A DNA stretch of 64,000 nt from Halobacteriales archaeon QS_9_68_17. Its GTDB lineage: Archaea; Halobacteriota; Halobacteria; Halobacteriales; Natronoarchaeaceae. The notes below the pieces were generated by a model that worked only from the letters and a program-made list of their open reading frames with translations, was not told the origin of the DNA and ran no database searches. The stretch covers positions 26,508-90,507 of the forward strand of contig PXSA01000011.1 in the NCBI GenBank assembly GCA_003023565.1. The letters are read 5' to 3'. The position numbers and the translations under genes were made by a program. Every line of letters begins with the position of its first letter. The stretch's first letter is position 1. Positions 25,480 to 34,249 of this stretch are shown here, piece after piece.

Positions 25480-26223
25480 TTAGTCCGCGCGCTGCAGGTA
25501 CCCGCCTTCCTCCACTAACAGGCCGCGGTCGACGGCCGTCTCGATGACGGCGTCGAAGTCCTCCGGCGGGATCTCGTAGGCGTTCATCGCGACGGTCGCG
25601 ATCTCGTCGCGCTCGACGGGGAACTCGCGGTTCTGGAGCAGGCGCACGACTCGGTTGTACGTGGCCTGCGGCGGGCCGTCCTCGCCGATACCGCCGGCGG
25701 TCGCGCCGGACCCGTCGACGCCCGCGGCCGGGTCGGCGACGCTCTCGGCCGGGGCCGACTCGTCGGACTCCGGCGCGGGGTCGCTCCCGTCGCCGGTCCC
25801 CCCGGAGGAGTCGGTGACGACGATACCGTCCTCGTCCGACGAGCGGTCGTCCGGCCCGCGTTGTGAGGGTCCCGTTTCCAGCAGGCTCTCGGCGGTGCTC
25901 TCGTCGACCGACGGTCGGTCGACGGCGTTCGACTCGCTGGGTGCCGATCCGTCCGCGTCCGCTCCGGCGTCGCCGGACTCGTGGGCGTCGCTCGCGTCCG
26001 CGCCCGGTCCGCCGGCGCTCGCCTCGTCCAGCGTCCGCTGGCGGTCGTCGACGGCCGCGACGACGCGGTCCGTGATCGTCGACAGCTTCCGGTGGCAGGC
26101 CGGACAGAGGACGACGGTCTGCTGACCGCCGGGCGCGGGGCCGAGCGCGTCCGGGACGACCGGATACTCCGAGAGCGGTTCCTCGATCGCGGTGCCACAG
26201 AAGTAACACGACGAGAGGGGCAT
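25480..26223 (-). CDS. Zinc-finger protein with disordered middle and C-terminal winged helix
   Basis: The protein has 247 residues. Residues 1-50 hold CYFCGTA and LCPACHRKLSTI, a four-ligand zinc site like that of HNH or treble-clef fingers but without an obvious HNH nuclease His-Asn. Residues 60-180 are Ser/Asp/Glu-rich and probably unstructured. The last 65 residues (ATYNRVVRLLQNREFPVERD, AVDRGLLVEEGGYLQ) look like a winged helix. It may act as a nucleic-acid-binding regulator. The family name is unknown to me. Confidence 0.65.
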   Translation of the reverse strand: MPLSSCYFCGTAIEEPLSEYPVVPDALGPAPGGQQTVVLCPACHRKLSTITDRVVAAVDDRQRTLDEASAGGPGADASDAHESGDAGADADGSAPSESNAVDRPSVDESTAESLLETGPSQRGPDDRSSDEDGIVVTDSSGGTGDGSDPAPESDESAPAESVADPAAGVDGSGATAGGIGEDGPPQATYNRVVRLLQNREFPVERDEIATVAMNAYEIPPEDFDAVIETAVDRGLLVEEGGYLQRAD

Positions 26224-26259
26224 GCTACGGATCCTCGCCGCGGCGAGATAAAAACCCCA

Positions 26260-27075
26260 CTACCGCTCGTCGCCGGTCGAGCGGGCGTGTTCGAGGACGA
26301 ACTCGCGGAGGAGTTTGCCGGCCAGCGCGGCGGCCTGCCCGTCGTCGCGGTCGTTGACCTCGACCGCGTCGAAGCCGTCGGCGTGGGGCGCAACGGCGCG
26401 CACGGCGTCGCGCATCTCCCGCGGGCGGAGGCCGAACGGCTCCATCGTCCCCGTCCCCGGCGCGTAGCCGGGGTCGGCGGCGTCCACGTCGACGCTCAGG
26501 TAGACGGATCCCCCGTCGAAGTCGGGCGACCAGTCGGTTACTTCCGCCGGCGGCACGACGGTAACGTCGTCCTCGGCGGCCCGCTCCCACTCCGCCTCGC
26601 TCCCGGTTCGCGCGCCGAGGATCACTGCCTCGTCGGCCACGTCGAGCGCGTGGCGGGTGGCGGTCGCGTGGCTCAACTCGTTCCCGTCGTAGTCCTCGCG
26701 CAGGTCGAGGTGGGCGTCGAGCACGACCACCGCGTCCGGGTCGACGGCGCGGACGCCGGCGACGGAGACGGTGTGCTCGCCGCCGATAAGGAGGGGAACG
26801 GCGTCGTCCCATACGACGTCGGTGACGACGCCTTCGAGGTACTCCAGGTACTCGGCGGCGTCGTCCCACGCGCGGACGTCGCCGCGGTCGTGCACTGGGA
26901 GTTCCGAGAAACGGAGGTCGGTTCGACGGTCGAAGTCGTCGTACGTTTCCGCGAAGCGACGCACGCGGTCCGGGCCGAAGCGTGCGCCCGGCTGGAACGT
27001 CGTCGAGACGTCGAGCGGGGCTCCGACGACCACGTACGACGCGTCGTCGCGGTCGGCGGTCGCCCCGGGAAGCAT
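26260..27075 (-). CDS. speB: Agmatinase / ureohydrolase-family protein
   Basis: The protein has 271 residues of the arginase/agmatinase fold. The binuclear manganese ligands are in GGEHT (about 108), DAHLDLR (about 129-135) and SVDVDAADP (about 205-213), with the C-terminal EVND. The start ATG overlaps the stop of eIF5A by one base, so the two are one operon. From published work I recall, haloarchaea use this enzyme on an agmatine-modified eIF5A or on agmatine to complete deoxyhypusine. The operon context fits that role better than free polyamine synthesis. Confidence 0.85.
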   Translation of the reverse strand: MLPGATADRDDASYVVVGAPLDVSTTFQPGARFGPDRVRRFAETYDDFDRRTDLRFSELPVHDRGDVRAWDDAAEYLEYLEGVVTDVVWDDAVPLLIGGEHTVSVAGVRAVDPDAVVVLDAHLDLREDYDGNELSHATATRHALDVADEAVILGARTGSEAEWERAAEDDVTVVPPAEVTDWSPDFDGGSVYLSVDVDAADPGYAPGTGTMEPFGLRPREMRDAVRAVAPHADGFDAVEVNDRDDGQAAALAGKLLREFVLEHARSTGDER

Positions 27076-27452
27076 TATATGATCTTCCGCTGCTCCTCCA
27101 TCTCCAAGTACTCGATGTCGTCGTCGGGCGAGAGGTCGGCGTCCTCCGGCGTGGAGATGGTGATCGTCTCGTACGTTTCGAGGTCCATCACCTGCGCGAC
27201 GGTGCTGGACTCGACGCTGACGACCTGCCCCTGCTTCCGCTCGATGATGGGGACCCACACCTTCGCGTCGACCGGCTGGGACAGCGACCGCTTCTTGCCG
27301 TCGAAGACGCCCTCGGCCTCGATGCGGGCCTTGGCGCTGCCGTGCTTACCCGGCTTCGCCGTGCTGTAGGAGTTGATCTGGCACGGCGTGTCGTCGACCA
27401 TCACGTAGTTGCCTTCCTGAAGGTCGCGGACTTCGTTCTGCTGTTTCGCCAT
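27075..27452 (-). CDS. eif5a: Translation initiation factor 5A
   Basis: The protein has 125 residues. The N-terminal SH3-like domain carries the modification loop [16 protein letters not shown], with the hypusine/deoxyhypusine site at Lys36. The OB-fold C-terminal domain runs from about 68 to 125. It relieves ribosome stalling at difficult peptides. TTTATA on the minus strand near 27477-27484 lies 27 bases before the start, giving a leaderless mRNA. It is first in an operon with agmatinase. The modifying enzyme dys is 3.4 kb away. Confidence 0.95.
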   Translation of the reverse strand: MAKQQNEVRDLQEGNYVMVDDTPCQINSYSTAKPGKHGSAKARIEAEGVFDGKKRSLSQPVDAKVWVPIIERKQGQVVSVESSTVAQVMDLETYETITISTPEDADLSPDDDIEYLEMEEQRKII

Positions 27453-27820
27453 AGGGCGGTTTAAACAACGTAAGAGTATAAACGATTTGGAACCGCGTAG
27501 CGCCGAGCTACGGTCGTTAGCGGGGCCACAACCGCCGAACGCGTTGGAGAGGACCGCCTCCGTTCGAGAGAGACGGGACGATAGCCCGGTTCGGTGTCCT
27601 CTCGGAAGAAAGACCGCATCCACGTCCGGCTTCGGTCGCCGTTCGGCAGCCGTATCTCCGTCACTAGAAGAGACGTTCACCGTTCGTTTCCGTTCGGGAG
27701 ACGAGAGAGACCGTCTGCGGGGGGACTGAAGCGCCCGAACGAAGACACGTCGACGAATCAGTCCCGAAAGTATGTCGAGCCACAAACCATTTGTAGTCCT
27801 TCTGTGTTTTCCTTACCACA
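27453..27820. other. Divergent promoter region of eIF5A and the V4R gene
   Basis: This 368-base stretch holds the eIF5A TATA box at about 27477-27484 and a GTTTAAAC palindrome near it. The rest has no recognisable gene, and open frames here have no conserved motif. Confidence 0.4.
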
Positions 27821-28474
27821 ATGGTCTTCGGCCACTCGATCTCAGGCGCTAGCGAGACGATAAAACGCTTCGTCGGACTCGGCGACGAGGAGGACGCGAA
27901 CCACATCGATGTTCCGACCGTCGACGACCGGACCGGGTTCGACGGGGACCTCGACGGGTCCGAAGTGGTTGGGCGGAGTCCGATGTCGTACGTCGCGGCG
28001 AGCGAGTCCATCACGGAGTTCATGGGGAAACAGACCAAGCACAAGCTCGCGAACTACGGCGTCGAGGAACTCGACCCGGACGAGTGGTACCCGCTCAAGG
28101 TCCCGCTCGCGATGCTTTTCGACATGCGGGAAGACTACGGCGAGAGCAGCATGCGGAACATGGGTCGGCACATCCCGGAACACGTCGAGTTCCCGCCGGA
28201 CATCGAGGGGGCGGAGGAGGCCCTGCGGTCGGTCCATCAGGCGTACCAGCACAACCACCGGGGCACGGAGATCGGCACCTACGAGTTCGAGAAAACCGGA
28301 GAGAAGGAGGGCCAGATGGTCTGTGAGAACCCCTACCCCTGCGAGTTCGACCAGGGGCTGATCCGGGGTGTCGCCGAGAACTTCACGGACAGTTTCGTGG
28401 ACGTCGAGGAGATCGGCGACGAGTGCCGCGCGGACGGCGGAAAGCGCTGTACGTTCCACGTCGAGTGGATCTGA
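27821..28474 (+). CDS. V4R-like (4-vinyl reductase) domain protein
   Basis: The protein has 217 residues. The C-terminal half (about 95-217) has the pattern of V4R/H-NOX-like sensors: MLFDMREDYGESSMRNMGRH, CENPYPCEFDQGLIRGVAEN and CRADGGKRCTFHVEW, with two Cys pairs near 166/171 and 203/211 that could bind zinc. The N-terminal part is haloarchaea-like and acidic. Such domains bind small hydrophobic ligands and often act in signalling or regulation. It is monocistronic. Confidence 0.6.
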   Translation: MVFGHSISGASETIKRFVGLGDEEDANHIDVPTVDDRTGFDGDLDGSEVVGRSPMSYVAASESITEFMGKQTKHKLANYGVEELDPDEWYPLKVPLAMLFDMREDYGESSMRNMGRHIPEHVEFPPDIEGAEEALRSVHQAYQHNHRGTEIGTYEFEKTGEKEGQMVCENPYPCEFDQGLIRGVAENFTDSFVDVEEIGDECRADGGKRCTFHVEWI

Positions 28475-28532
28475 ACGGAGAGACCGCCGGTCGTCCCGTT
28501 CGAACGCCGACTCGAAACGCGCCGCCTCCGCG

Positions 28533-30044
28533 TCAGTAGGGGTACTCCCGAGGCTCCCGCTGGATAGAGATCAGTTTCAGCGTCGTCAGCGTGTCGAGGA
28601 TCTGCTCGTCGTTGTACCGACCGATACCGGAAGCGCCGACGCCGCCGAACGCGACGTGGGGTTCGTCGTTCAGCGACTGGTCATTGATGTGGACCATGCC
28701 CGTCTCCATCCCGTCGGCCACGTCACGCGCCCGCGCAACGTCCGTCGACTGCACCGACCCGGAGAGGCCGTACTCGGTGTCGTTCGCGATCCGGACGGCC
28801 TCCTCGTCGCTCTCGAACGGGATGACCGGCGCGACCGGGCCGAAGTGCTCGTTGCAGGCCGCCGGCATGTCGTTGGTCATGCCCGAAAGCACCGTCGGTT
28901 CGATGAACAGTCCCTCGTGGTCCCCGCCGGCCTCGACGGTCGCGCCACGCTCGACCGACTCCTCGACGAACCGGACGATCTTGTCGCGCTGGGACTCGTT
29001 GATGACTGGGCCGACGAGAGCGCCCTCCTCCCGCGGGTCGCCGATGGGGAGTCCCTCGGCACGGTCGGCCAGCGCCGCGACGTAGTCGTCGTACAGCGAC
29101 TCGTGGACGAGGTGGCGGTTGATCGAGATGCACTCCTGTCCCTGGTGGGTGAACGACCCGAACGCGCCGGCGTCGACCGCTCGTTCCAGGTCGGCGTCGG
29201 ACAGCACGATGTGGGCGTTGTTGCCGCCGAGTTCGAGCGCAGGGTCGGTGAACTGACCGACGGCGCGCTGGCCAACGCGGCGACCGACCTCGGAGGACCC
29301 GGTGAACGACATCACCGACGGGACCGGGTGCCCGGAGAAGTGGTCGCCGATCTCGTGGCCGTAGCCGGGGACGACGTTCAGCACGCCCGGCGGGAGACCG
29401 GCCTCCTCGAACAGCGCTGCGAGCGCGAGTCCGCCCGTGATCGGGGTGTTCTCGTCGGGCTTGAGCACCACGCTGTTGCCGAGCGCGATGGCGGGCGCGA
29501 CGACCCGGCTGGTGAGATACAGCGGGAAGTTCCACGGTGTGATGACGCCGACGACCCCGGCCGGTTCGCGCACGACCATGTTCTCCTTGCCCGGCGTCAC
29601 TGACTCCTTGATGTTCCCGGTCCTGCGCATCGCGAGGCTGCCGCCGACCTCTATCGTGTTCTGCGCGAGTTCGGTCTCGAAGCCGGCTTTCAGACCTACG
29701 CCGCCGCACTCGACGGCGAACAGCGTCGCGAGGTCGCCGGCGTACTCGTCGATCAGGTCGCCCACCCGCGTCACGACCGCGGCGCGCTCCTGCGGCGGGC
29801 GCTCGGCCCACTCCTCTTGTGCGTCGGCCGCGACCGCGTAGGCCTCGTCCACGTCGTCCTCGGTGGCGGACGGGACCGTCGTCAGGGTCGCCCGCGTCGC
29901 GGGGTTCTCGACCTCGATCGCGTCGCGGTCGCCGGCAGAAACCCACTCACCGTCGGCGTACAGCGCGTCCCATCCGTTGTCCGGTGCGATGTCGAGCCCG
30001 TCGACGTCCGGTTCCTCGTACGAAGGATCGATCTCTATCGACAT
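28533..30044 (-). CDS. NAD(P)-dependent aldehyde dehydrogenase
   Basis: The protein has 503 residues. The Rossmann part shows TPWNFPLYL and FTGSSEVGRRVGQ. The catalytic general base Glu is in LELGGNN (about 271) and the nucleophile Cys in HQGQECISINR (about 305). FGPVAPV and the C-terminal AFGGVGASGIGRYN are family landmarks. It oxidises an aldehyde to an acid. Similarity in length and opening to aromatic aldehyde dehydrogenases is only suggestive. It stands alone with its own promoter. Confidence 0.9.
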   Translation of the reverse strand: MSIEIDPSYEEPDVDGLDIAPDNGWDALYADGEWVSAGDRDAIEVENPATRATLTTVPSATEDDVDEAYAVAADAQEEWAERPPQERAAVVTRVGDLIDEYAGDLATLFAVECGGVGLKAGFETELAQNTIEVGGSLAMRRTGNIKESVTPGKENMVVREPAGVVGVITPWNFPLYLTSRVVAPAIALGNSVVLKPDENTPITGGLALAALFEEAGLPPGVLNVVPGYGHEIGDHFSGHPVPSVMSFTGSSEVGRRVGQRAVGQFTDPALELGGNNAHIVLSDADLERAVDAGAFGSFTHQGQECISINRHLVHESLYDDYVAALADRAEGLPIGDPREEGALVGPVINESQRDKIVRFVEESVERGATVEAGGDHEGLFIEPTVLSGMTNDMPAACNEHFGPVAPVIPFESDEEAVRIANDTEYGLSGSVQSTDVARARDVADGMETGMVHINDQSLNDEPHVAFGGVGASGIGRYNDEQILDTLTTLKLISIQREPREYPY

Positions 30045-30194
30045 GTAACGTGCCGGTATATCACGCTAGTACCTTACTATTTTCGCTTCCCGGGATCGAT
30101 CAGAAAGGACGCGCACGTCGCCGTCTCTCGGGGCCGTTCGCGGCGGACAGCGCTCTAACTGGGACCCGGCGGAGGGCGCGGCCGGAACCCCGGA

Positions 30195-31265
30195 TCAGGC
30201 GCGGCGCTCGACGACGCGTCCCACCCGCTCCAGCCCCTCCGCCAGTTCGTCGGCGGGGAGGCCGAACCCGATCCGGAAGCGGTCCGGGTGGCCGAACAGG
30301 TCGCCGGGCGCGAGGACGACGCTCTCCTCCTCGACGACGGCGGTGCAGAACTCCCGCGCGTCCGCGAACCCGTCGGGGACCGTCACGAACCCGTTGACGC
30401 CGACCGGGTCGTTCCAGTCGAGGCCGTGCTCGTCGAGGAACGCGCGCACCCGGTCGTGGTTGTGCCGGGCGTGCTCGCGGTTCTCCCCCAGTATCCCGTC
30501 CTCCTGCTCCCCGAGCGCCTGCCTCGCGACGTGCTGGCCGAAGATAGAGGGGGAGATGGTGGTGTAATCCTTCCAGTTCCAGGCCGTCTCGACCAGTTCC
30601 TCGGGGAGGACGGCCCACCCGAAGCGCAGGCCGGCGAGGCCGTGGGCCTTCGTCGCGCTCGCCGTGCTGATCCCCCGCGGCCCCATGCTGGCGACCGGGG
30701 GAAGCGGGTCCTCGGCGAGCAGGCGGTACACCTCGTCGCAGAGCAGGTATGCGTCCGCGTCCTCGGCGAGGTCGTACAGCGTCCGGACCGTCTCCTCGGG
30801 GTGGTAGCGCCCGGTCGGGTTGTTCGGGTTGTTGACGACGACCACGTCCGTCTCCGGGCGGACGGCGTCGGCGACCGCGTCGACGTCGAGTTCCCAGTCC
30901 GGCGGCGACAGCGGCACCTCGGTCACCTCGCCGACGGCGTCGGGCACGGCGGTGAGCGCCTGATACGTCGGCGTCACGACGACCGCGTGGCCGCCCTCGT
31001 CGAGCAGGGAGAGGAAGGTGAGGAAGTTCGCCTCCTGTGCGCCGCAGGTGAACAGCACCTCGTCGGCGTCTCGGCCGTAGCGCTCCGCGATCTCGGCGCG
31101 GAACTCGGGGTCGCCGTTCGTCGGGATGACGTAGCCCAGTTCGCCGGGGTCCGTATCGAACCGGTCGGCGTCCAGACTGCGGATGCCGCTCTCGGCCAGC
31201 ATGACGTCCGCCTCGTGCTCGTGCTCCGCGAACCAGCGCTCCAGTCCGAACTCTGCGATCTCCAT
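30195..31265 (-). CDS. PLP-dependent class I/II aminotransferase
   Basis: The protein has 356 residues. PLP contacts are NNPNNPTG (about 150-157), CDEVYRL (about 180) and the Schiff-base lysine in SATKAHGLAGLRFGW (about 207). Substrate carboxylate is held by the Arg in RFRIGFG near the end. The N-terminus (YVIPTNGDPEFRAEIAERYG) fits the AspAT superfamily type used for aspartate, alanine or capreomycidine-like substrates. The exact substrate is unknown. The start at 31265 (MEIAEFG) is chosen over one 12 bases upstream. Confidence 0.85.
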   Translation of the reverse strand: MEIAEFGLERWFAEHEHEADVMLAESGIRSLDADRFDTDPGELGYVIPTNGDPEFRAEIAERYGRDADEVLFTCGAQEANFLTFLSLLDEGGHAVVVTPTYQALTAVPDAVGEVTEVPLSPPDWELDVDAVADAVRPETDVVVVNNPNNPTGRYHPEETVRTLYDLAEDADAYLLCDEVYRLLAEDPLPPVASMGPRGISTASATKAHGLAGLRFGWAVLPEELVETAWNWKDYTTISPSIFGQHVARQALGEQEDGILGENREHARHNHDRVRAFLDEHGLDWNDPVGVNGFVTVPDGFADAREFCTAVVEEESVVLAPGDLFGHPDRFRIGFGLPADELAEGLERVGRVVERRA

Positions 31266-31371
31266 GCGCCCGAACACGGCGGCAGCGACAAAACCGGCGG
31301 GGGTCTCGGACCGCCGGGACCCGATCCGGAGACCGGCGCGGACCCACGGGTATCGGTCGCCGTGGCCCGTA

Positions 31372-33051
31372 TCAGTCGCTCTCGCGCCGCCGTCGCTCCT
31401 TCAGGTTCTGGCGGGTGAACTGGGGCTTCGCGCGGATCCCCTTGCGCTCGCGGAGCGAGCGGTACAGCAGGACCGCGACGCCGAACGAGAAGGCGGCGGC
31501 GACCGCGGTCGACCTGACCGTGGCGAACGAGTAGAGCACTGCCGTCGAGAGGACGCCGGCGGTGAGCAGGAGGCCGTAGACGATCCGCTTCGCCAGCGTG
31601 TCGAACACGTCGTTCGAGTCCTCGATCTCCGCCCGCAGGTGGAAGTTCTCGCGGTCGATGCGGTCGAGCGCGCTCTCCAGTTTCGGCGGCGTGCGAACCG
31701 TCGCGAGCGCGGACTCCTGCACCTGATCGCCGGCCTCGTCTATGTACTGTCTGATGCTCTCCTCGCGGTAGCCCTGCTCGGTGAGGTAGTCCGTCGCGAT
31801 GGTGATGAAGTCGAACTCGGGGTCGAGCGTCACGCAGACGCCCTCGACCACCGTCGCGACCCGCAGTACGAGCGCGAGGTTCTTCGGCAGGCGGAACGGG
31901 AACTCGTAGATCGAGTCCTCGATCTGGCCGACGATCTGCTGGACGCGGTACTGCTCGATGTCCTCGCCCCGGACGTCCTGGATGGCGAGTTCCATCACCT
32001 CGCCCATCACCTGCCGGTCGGCCTCCGGCGAGAGCGTCCCCATCTCGACGAGCGCGTCGAGGATGGCGTCGGTGTCCTGGTTGGCGACGGCGACGTAGAA
32101 GTCGACGATCCTGTCCTGGAGGAACTCGTCGACCCGGCCGCTCATCCCGAAGTCGTAGAAGATGATGCGCCCCTCGTCGGTGACCGCGAGGTTGCCCGGG
32201 TGGGGGTCGGCGTGGAAGACGCCGTCCTCGATGATCATCCGGAGGTAGGCCCGCTGGAGGTTCTCCGCGAGCCGCGTGCGGTCGATCTCTCTCGCCTCCA
32301 GCGCCTCCAGGTCGTTGATCTTCGTCCCCGGCGTGTACTCCATCGTCAGCACGCGGGGGCCGGAGCGGTCCTCGACGACCGGCGGGATGACAACGGTGTC
32401 GTCGCCCGAGAAGCTCTCGCGGATCTCCCGGAGCATCTCGGCCTCGCGCTCGTAGTCCATCTCCTCGCGGATCGTCTTCGCGAACTCGTCGGCGAGGTTC
32501 TCCAGCGAGAACGACCGGGAGTCGTCGATGAACGTCAGCAGGATCGGGAGCGACCAGCGGATCACGCGCAGGTCCGACTCCACGAGCGGTTCGATGTTCG
32601 GGCGGCGCACCTTCACGGCGACCTCGTCGCCGTCGACCGCCGCGGTGTACACCTGCCCGAGGCTGGCACCGCTGATGGGGTCGGGGTCGAAGTCGTCGAA
32701 CGCCTCGTCGACCGGCCCGAGTTCGGCCTCGACGACCTCGCGGGCGGCCGACCAGTCGGCCGGCGGCACTTCGTCCTGTAACTGCGAGAGCACGTCGATG
32801 TACTCCGGCGGGAGGATGTCCGGCCGGGTCGACAGCAACTGCCCGAGTTTGATGAACGTCGGTCCCAGCGTCAGCAGCGAGTCGAGCAGGCGGTCGGCGC
32901 GCCGGCGACGCGTCTTCGCGTCGACCCGCCGGCGGCCGCCGACGACGAGGAACCGCCGCCGGTCCCGCGCGTACGCCAGGAGCAACGGGAGGAACTGCCG
33001 AACGACGACGAAGAACCGCCAGTACGCACGGATGTTGACCAGCGTCACCAC
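31372..33051 (-). CDS. ABC1/AarF (UbiB-like) atypical kinase
   Basis: The protein has 559 residues. The KxGQ motif is FIKLGQLLSTRPDILPPEY (about 65-83). The altered nucleotide loop ISGASLGQVY (Ala-rich in place of Gly-rich) lies near 126, the catalytic HADPHPGNL near 280, and the metal-binding DFGMSGR near 298. Two C-terminal transmembrane segments lie about 490-530, and a basic tail follows. UbiB-family proteins support isoprenoid quinone or lipid homeostasis at the membrane. It begins with GTG-GTG and starts 6 bases after the HSP20 stop, so they form an operon. Confidence 0.9.
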   Translation of the reverse strand: MVTLVNIRAYWRFFVVVRQFLPLLLAYARDRRRFLVVGGRRRVDAKTRRRRADRLLDSLLTLGPTFIKLGQLLSTRPDILPPEYIDVLSQLQDEVPPADWSAAREVVEAELGPVDEAFDDFDPDPISGASLGQVYTAAVDGDEVAVKVRRPNIEPLVESDLRVIRWSLPILLTFIDDSRSFSLENLADEFAKTIREEMDYEREAEMLREIRESFSGDDTVVIPPVVEDRSGPRVLTMEYTPGTKINDLEALEAREIDRTRLAENLQRAYLRMIIEDGVFHADPHPGNLAVTDEGRIIFYDFGMSGRVDEFLQDRIVDFYVAVANQDTDAILDALVEMGTLSPEADRQVMGEVMELAIQDVRGEDIEQYRVQQIVGQIEDSIYEFPFRLPKNLALVLRVATVVEGVCVTLDPEFDFITIATDYLTEQGYREESIRQYIDEAGDQVQESALATVRTPPKLESALDRIDRENFHLRAEIEDSNDVFDTLAKRIVYGLLLTAGVLSTAVLYSFATVRSTAVAAAFSFGVAVLLYRSLRERKGIRAKPQFTRQNLKERRRRESD

Positions 33052-33057
33052 CCCGCG

Positions 33058-33420
33058 CTACGCGCCCTCGGAGACCTCGATGGTCGTCCCGGTGGCCTCC
33101 GTCCCGCGCTTGGGCAGGTGGAGTTCGAGCACGCCGCGGTCCACGGTGGCGTCCGCGCCGGCGTCGGTCGCGTCCGGCGGGAGCGGAAGCTCCGCGTCGA
33201 GGAACAGGGACCGGTCCTCGGTGACGTAGCGGAACTCCGTCGGGAGGTCTTTCTCGCGCCGCGCCTCGACCCGCAGTTGGGAGCCTTCGACGGCGACGTC
33301 TACCGTGTCCGCGGTCACTCCCGGGAGGTCGACGACGAGCAGGTAGGCGTCGTCGCTCTCCAGGAGGTCAGCGAACACGGCGTCGGGCAGGTCGCGCAAG
33401 GCGTCACGCAGCGCTGACAT
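33058..33420 (-). CDS. HSP20-family small heat-shock protein
   Basis: The protein has 120 residues, mostly one alpha-crystallin domain (about 28-115). Hallmarks are YLLVVDLPGVTADTVDVAVE near the start of the fold and the GVLELHLPK motif (A-x-xx-GVL-type) near 100. It probably holds unfolded proteins under stress. The N-terminal arm is short, so oligomers may be small. Directly upstream of the UbiB-like gene. Confidence 0.85.
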   Translation of the reverse strand: MSALRDALRDLPDAVFADLLESDDAYLLVVDLPGVTADTVDVAVEGSQLRVEARREKDLPTEFRYVTEDRSLFLDAELPLPPDATDAGADATVDRGVLELHLPKRGTEATGTTIEVSEGA

Positions 33421-33458
33421 ACGTATGCGTTGGGATTCCGGGGCGAAAAACCCCGCGG

Positions 33459-34120
33459 TCACAGGGCGAGTACGGAGTACGCCGCGACAGCGGCGCAGAC
33501 GACCGCCGCGGCGAACCGATAGGCGGCCGGCATCGCGAGCCGTCGCACCGCCTCGCGCTCGCTCCCGTCGGTGATCCGGAAGAAGGGCGCGCCATCGCCC
33601 CGGAGGACGGCGTTGACGGTGCCGCCGGCGTCCGACCAGCGCCGGTACTCAGTGACGCCGTAGACGTGGACCGGCTCGAGCGCCGGATCCGCTCGGGCGG
33701 ACGGTCGCCGGCGTCGACCCGTATCACGGCCGCCTCGTCCAGCGCCAGCGACGCTCCCTCGGGTTCGACCAGCAGGCGGCCCGAGCCGTCGGCGAGGACG
33801 AACGGTCGCCGCCCGCCGCCGGAGTGGATCGTCTCCCAGTGGCTCGACTTCCCGGACGACCTGTACTCCTCGACTTCGTACTGACAGACCACGCACGCCT
33901 CCCCCGAGAACGGGGCGACGAGCGTCACCTCGTGGGGTTCGACGGTCCCCTCGACCTCGACGACGCCGCTCGCGTTCGCCGCCGACGCGACGTCGACCGG
34001 CTCGTTCCGGTACACCCGGAACGCGCGGCGGCCGTGCCGGACGCCGTCCGCGAGGAACGCGACCGCGACGAGCCCGACGAGAGCGGCCAGCACGAGGGGG
34101 ACAGAGAGACCGTAGGCCAT
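33459..34120 (-). pseudogene. GIDE/E3-ligase-like membrane protein with out-of-frame internal lesion
   Basis: From ATG 34120, MAYGLSVPLVLAALVGLVAV gives one membrane helix. A domain with VASAANASGVVEVEGTVEPH, FSGEACVVCQYEVEEYRSSG and PFVLADGSGRLLVEPEGA follows, like the GIDE domain of haloarchaeal E3-like membrane proteins. After GDRPPERIR (near 33695) the frame changes to ALEPVHVYGVTEYRRWSDAG and a C-terminal helix to 33459. Relatives have a longer stretch between these parts, so bases have probably been lost, not just one inserted. Confidence 0.6.
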
Positions 34121-34249
34121 GCCTTCCGCTCGTTCACGCCGCGAAATAAACGTTGGGTCGCGCGGCCGCCGAGAGTAACAGGCACCTACCGCGCGAACCG
34201 GGGATTTGTCGTTGGATAACAAAGTCGCCCCGTCCCCACTGTCGAGCCG

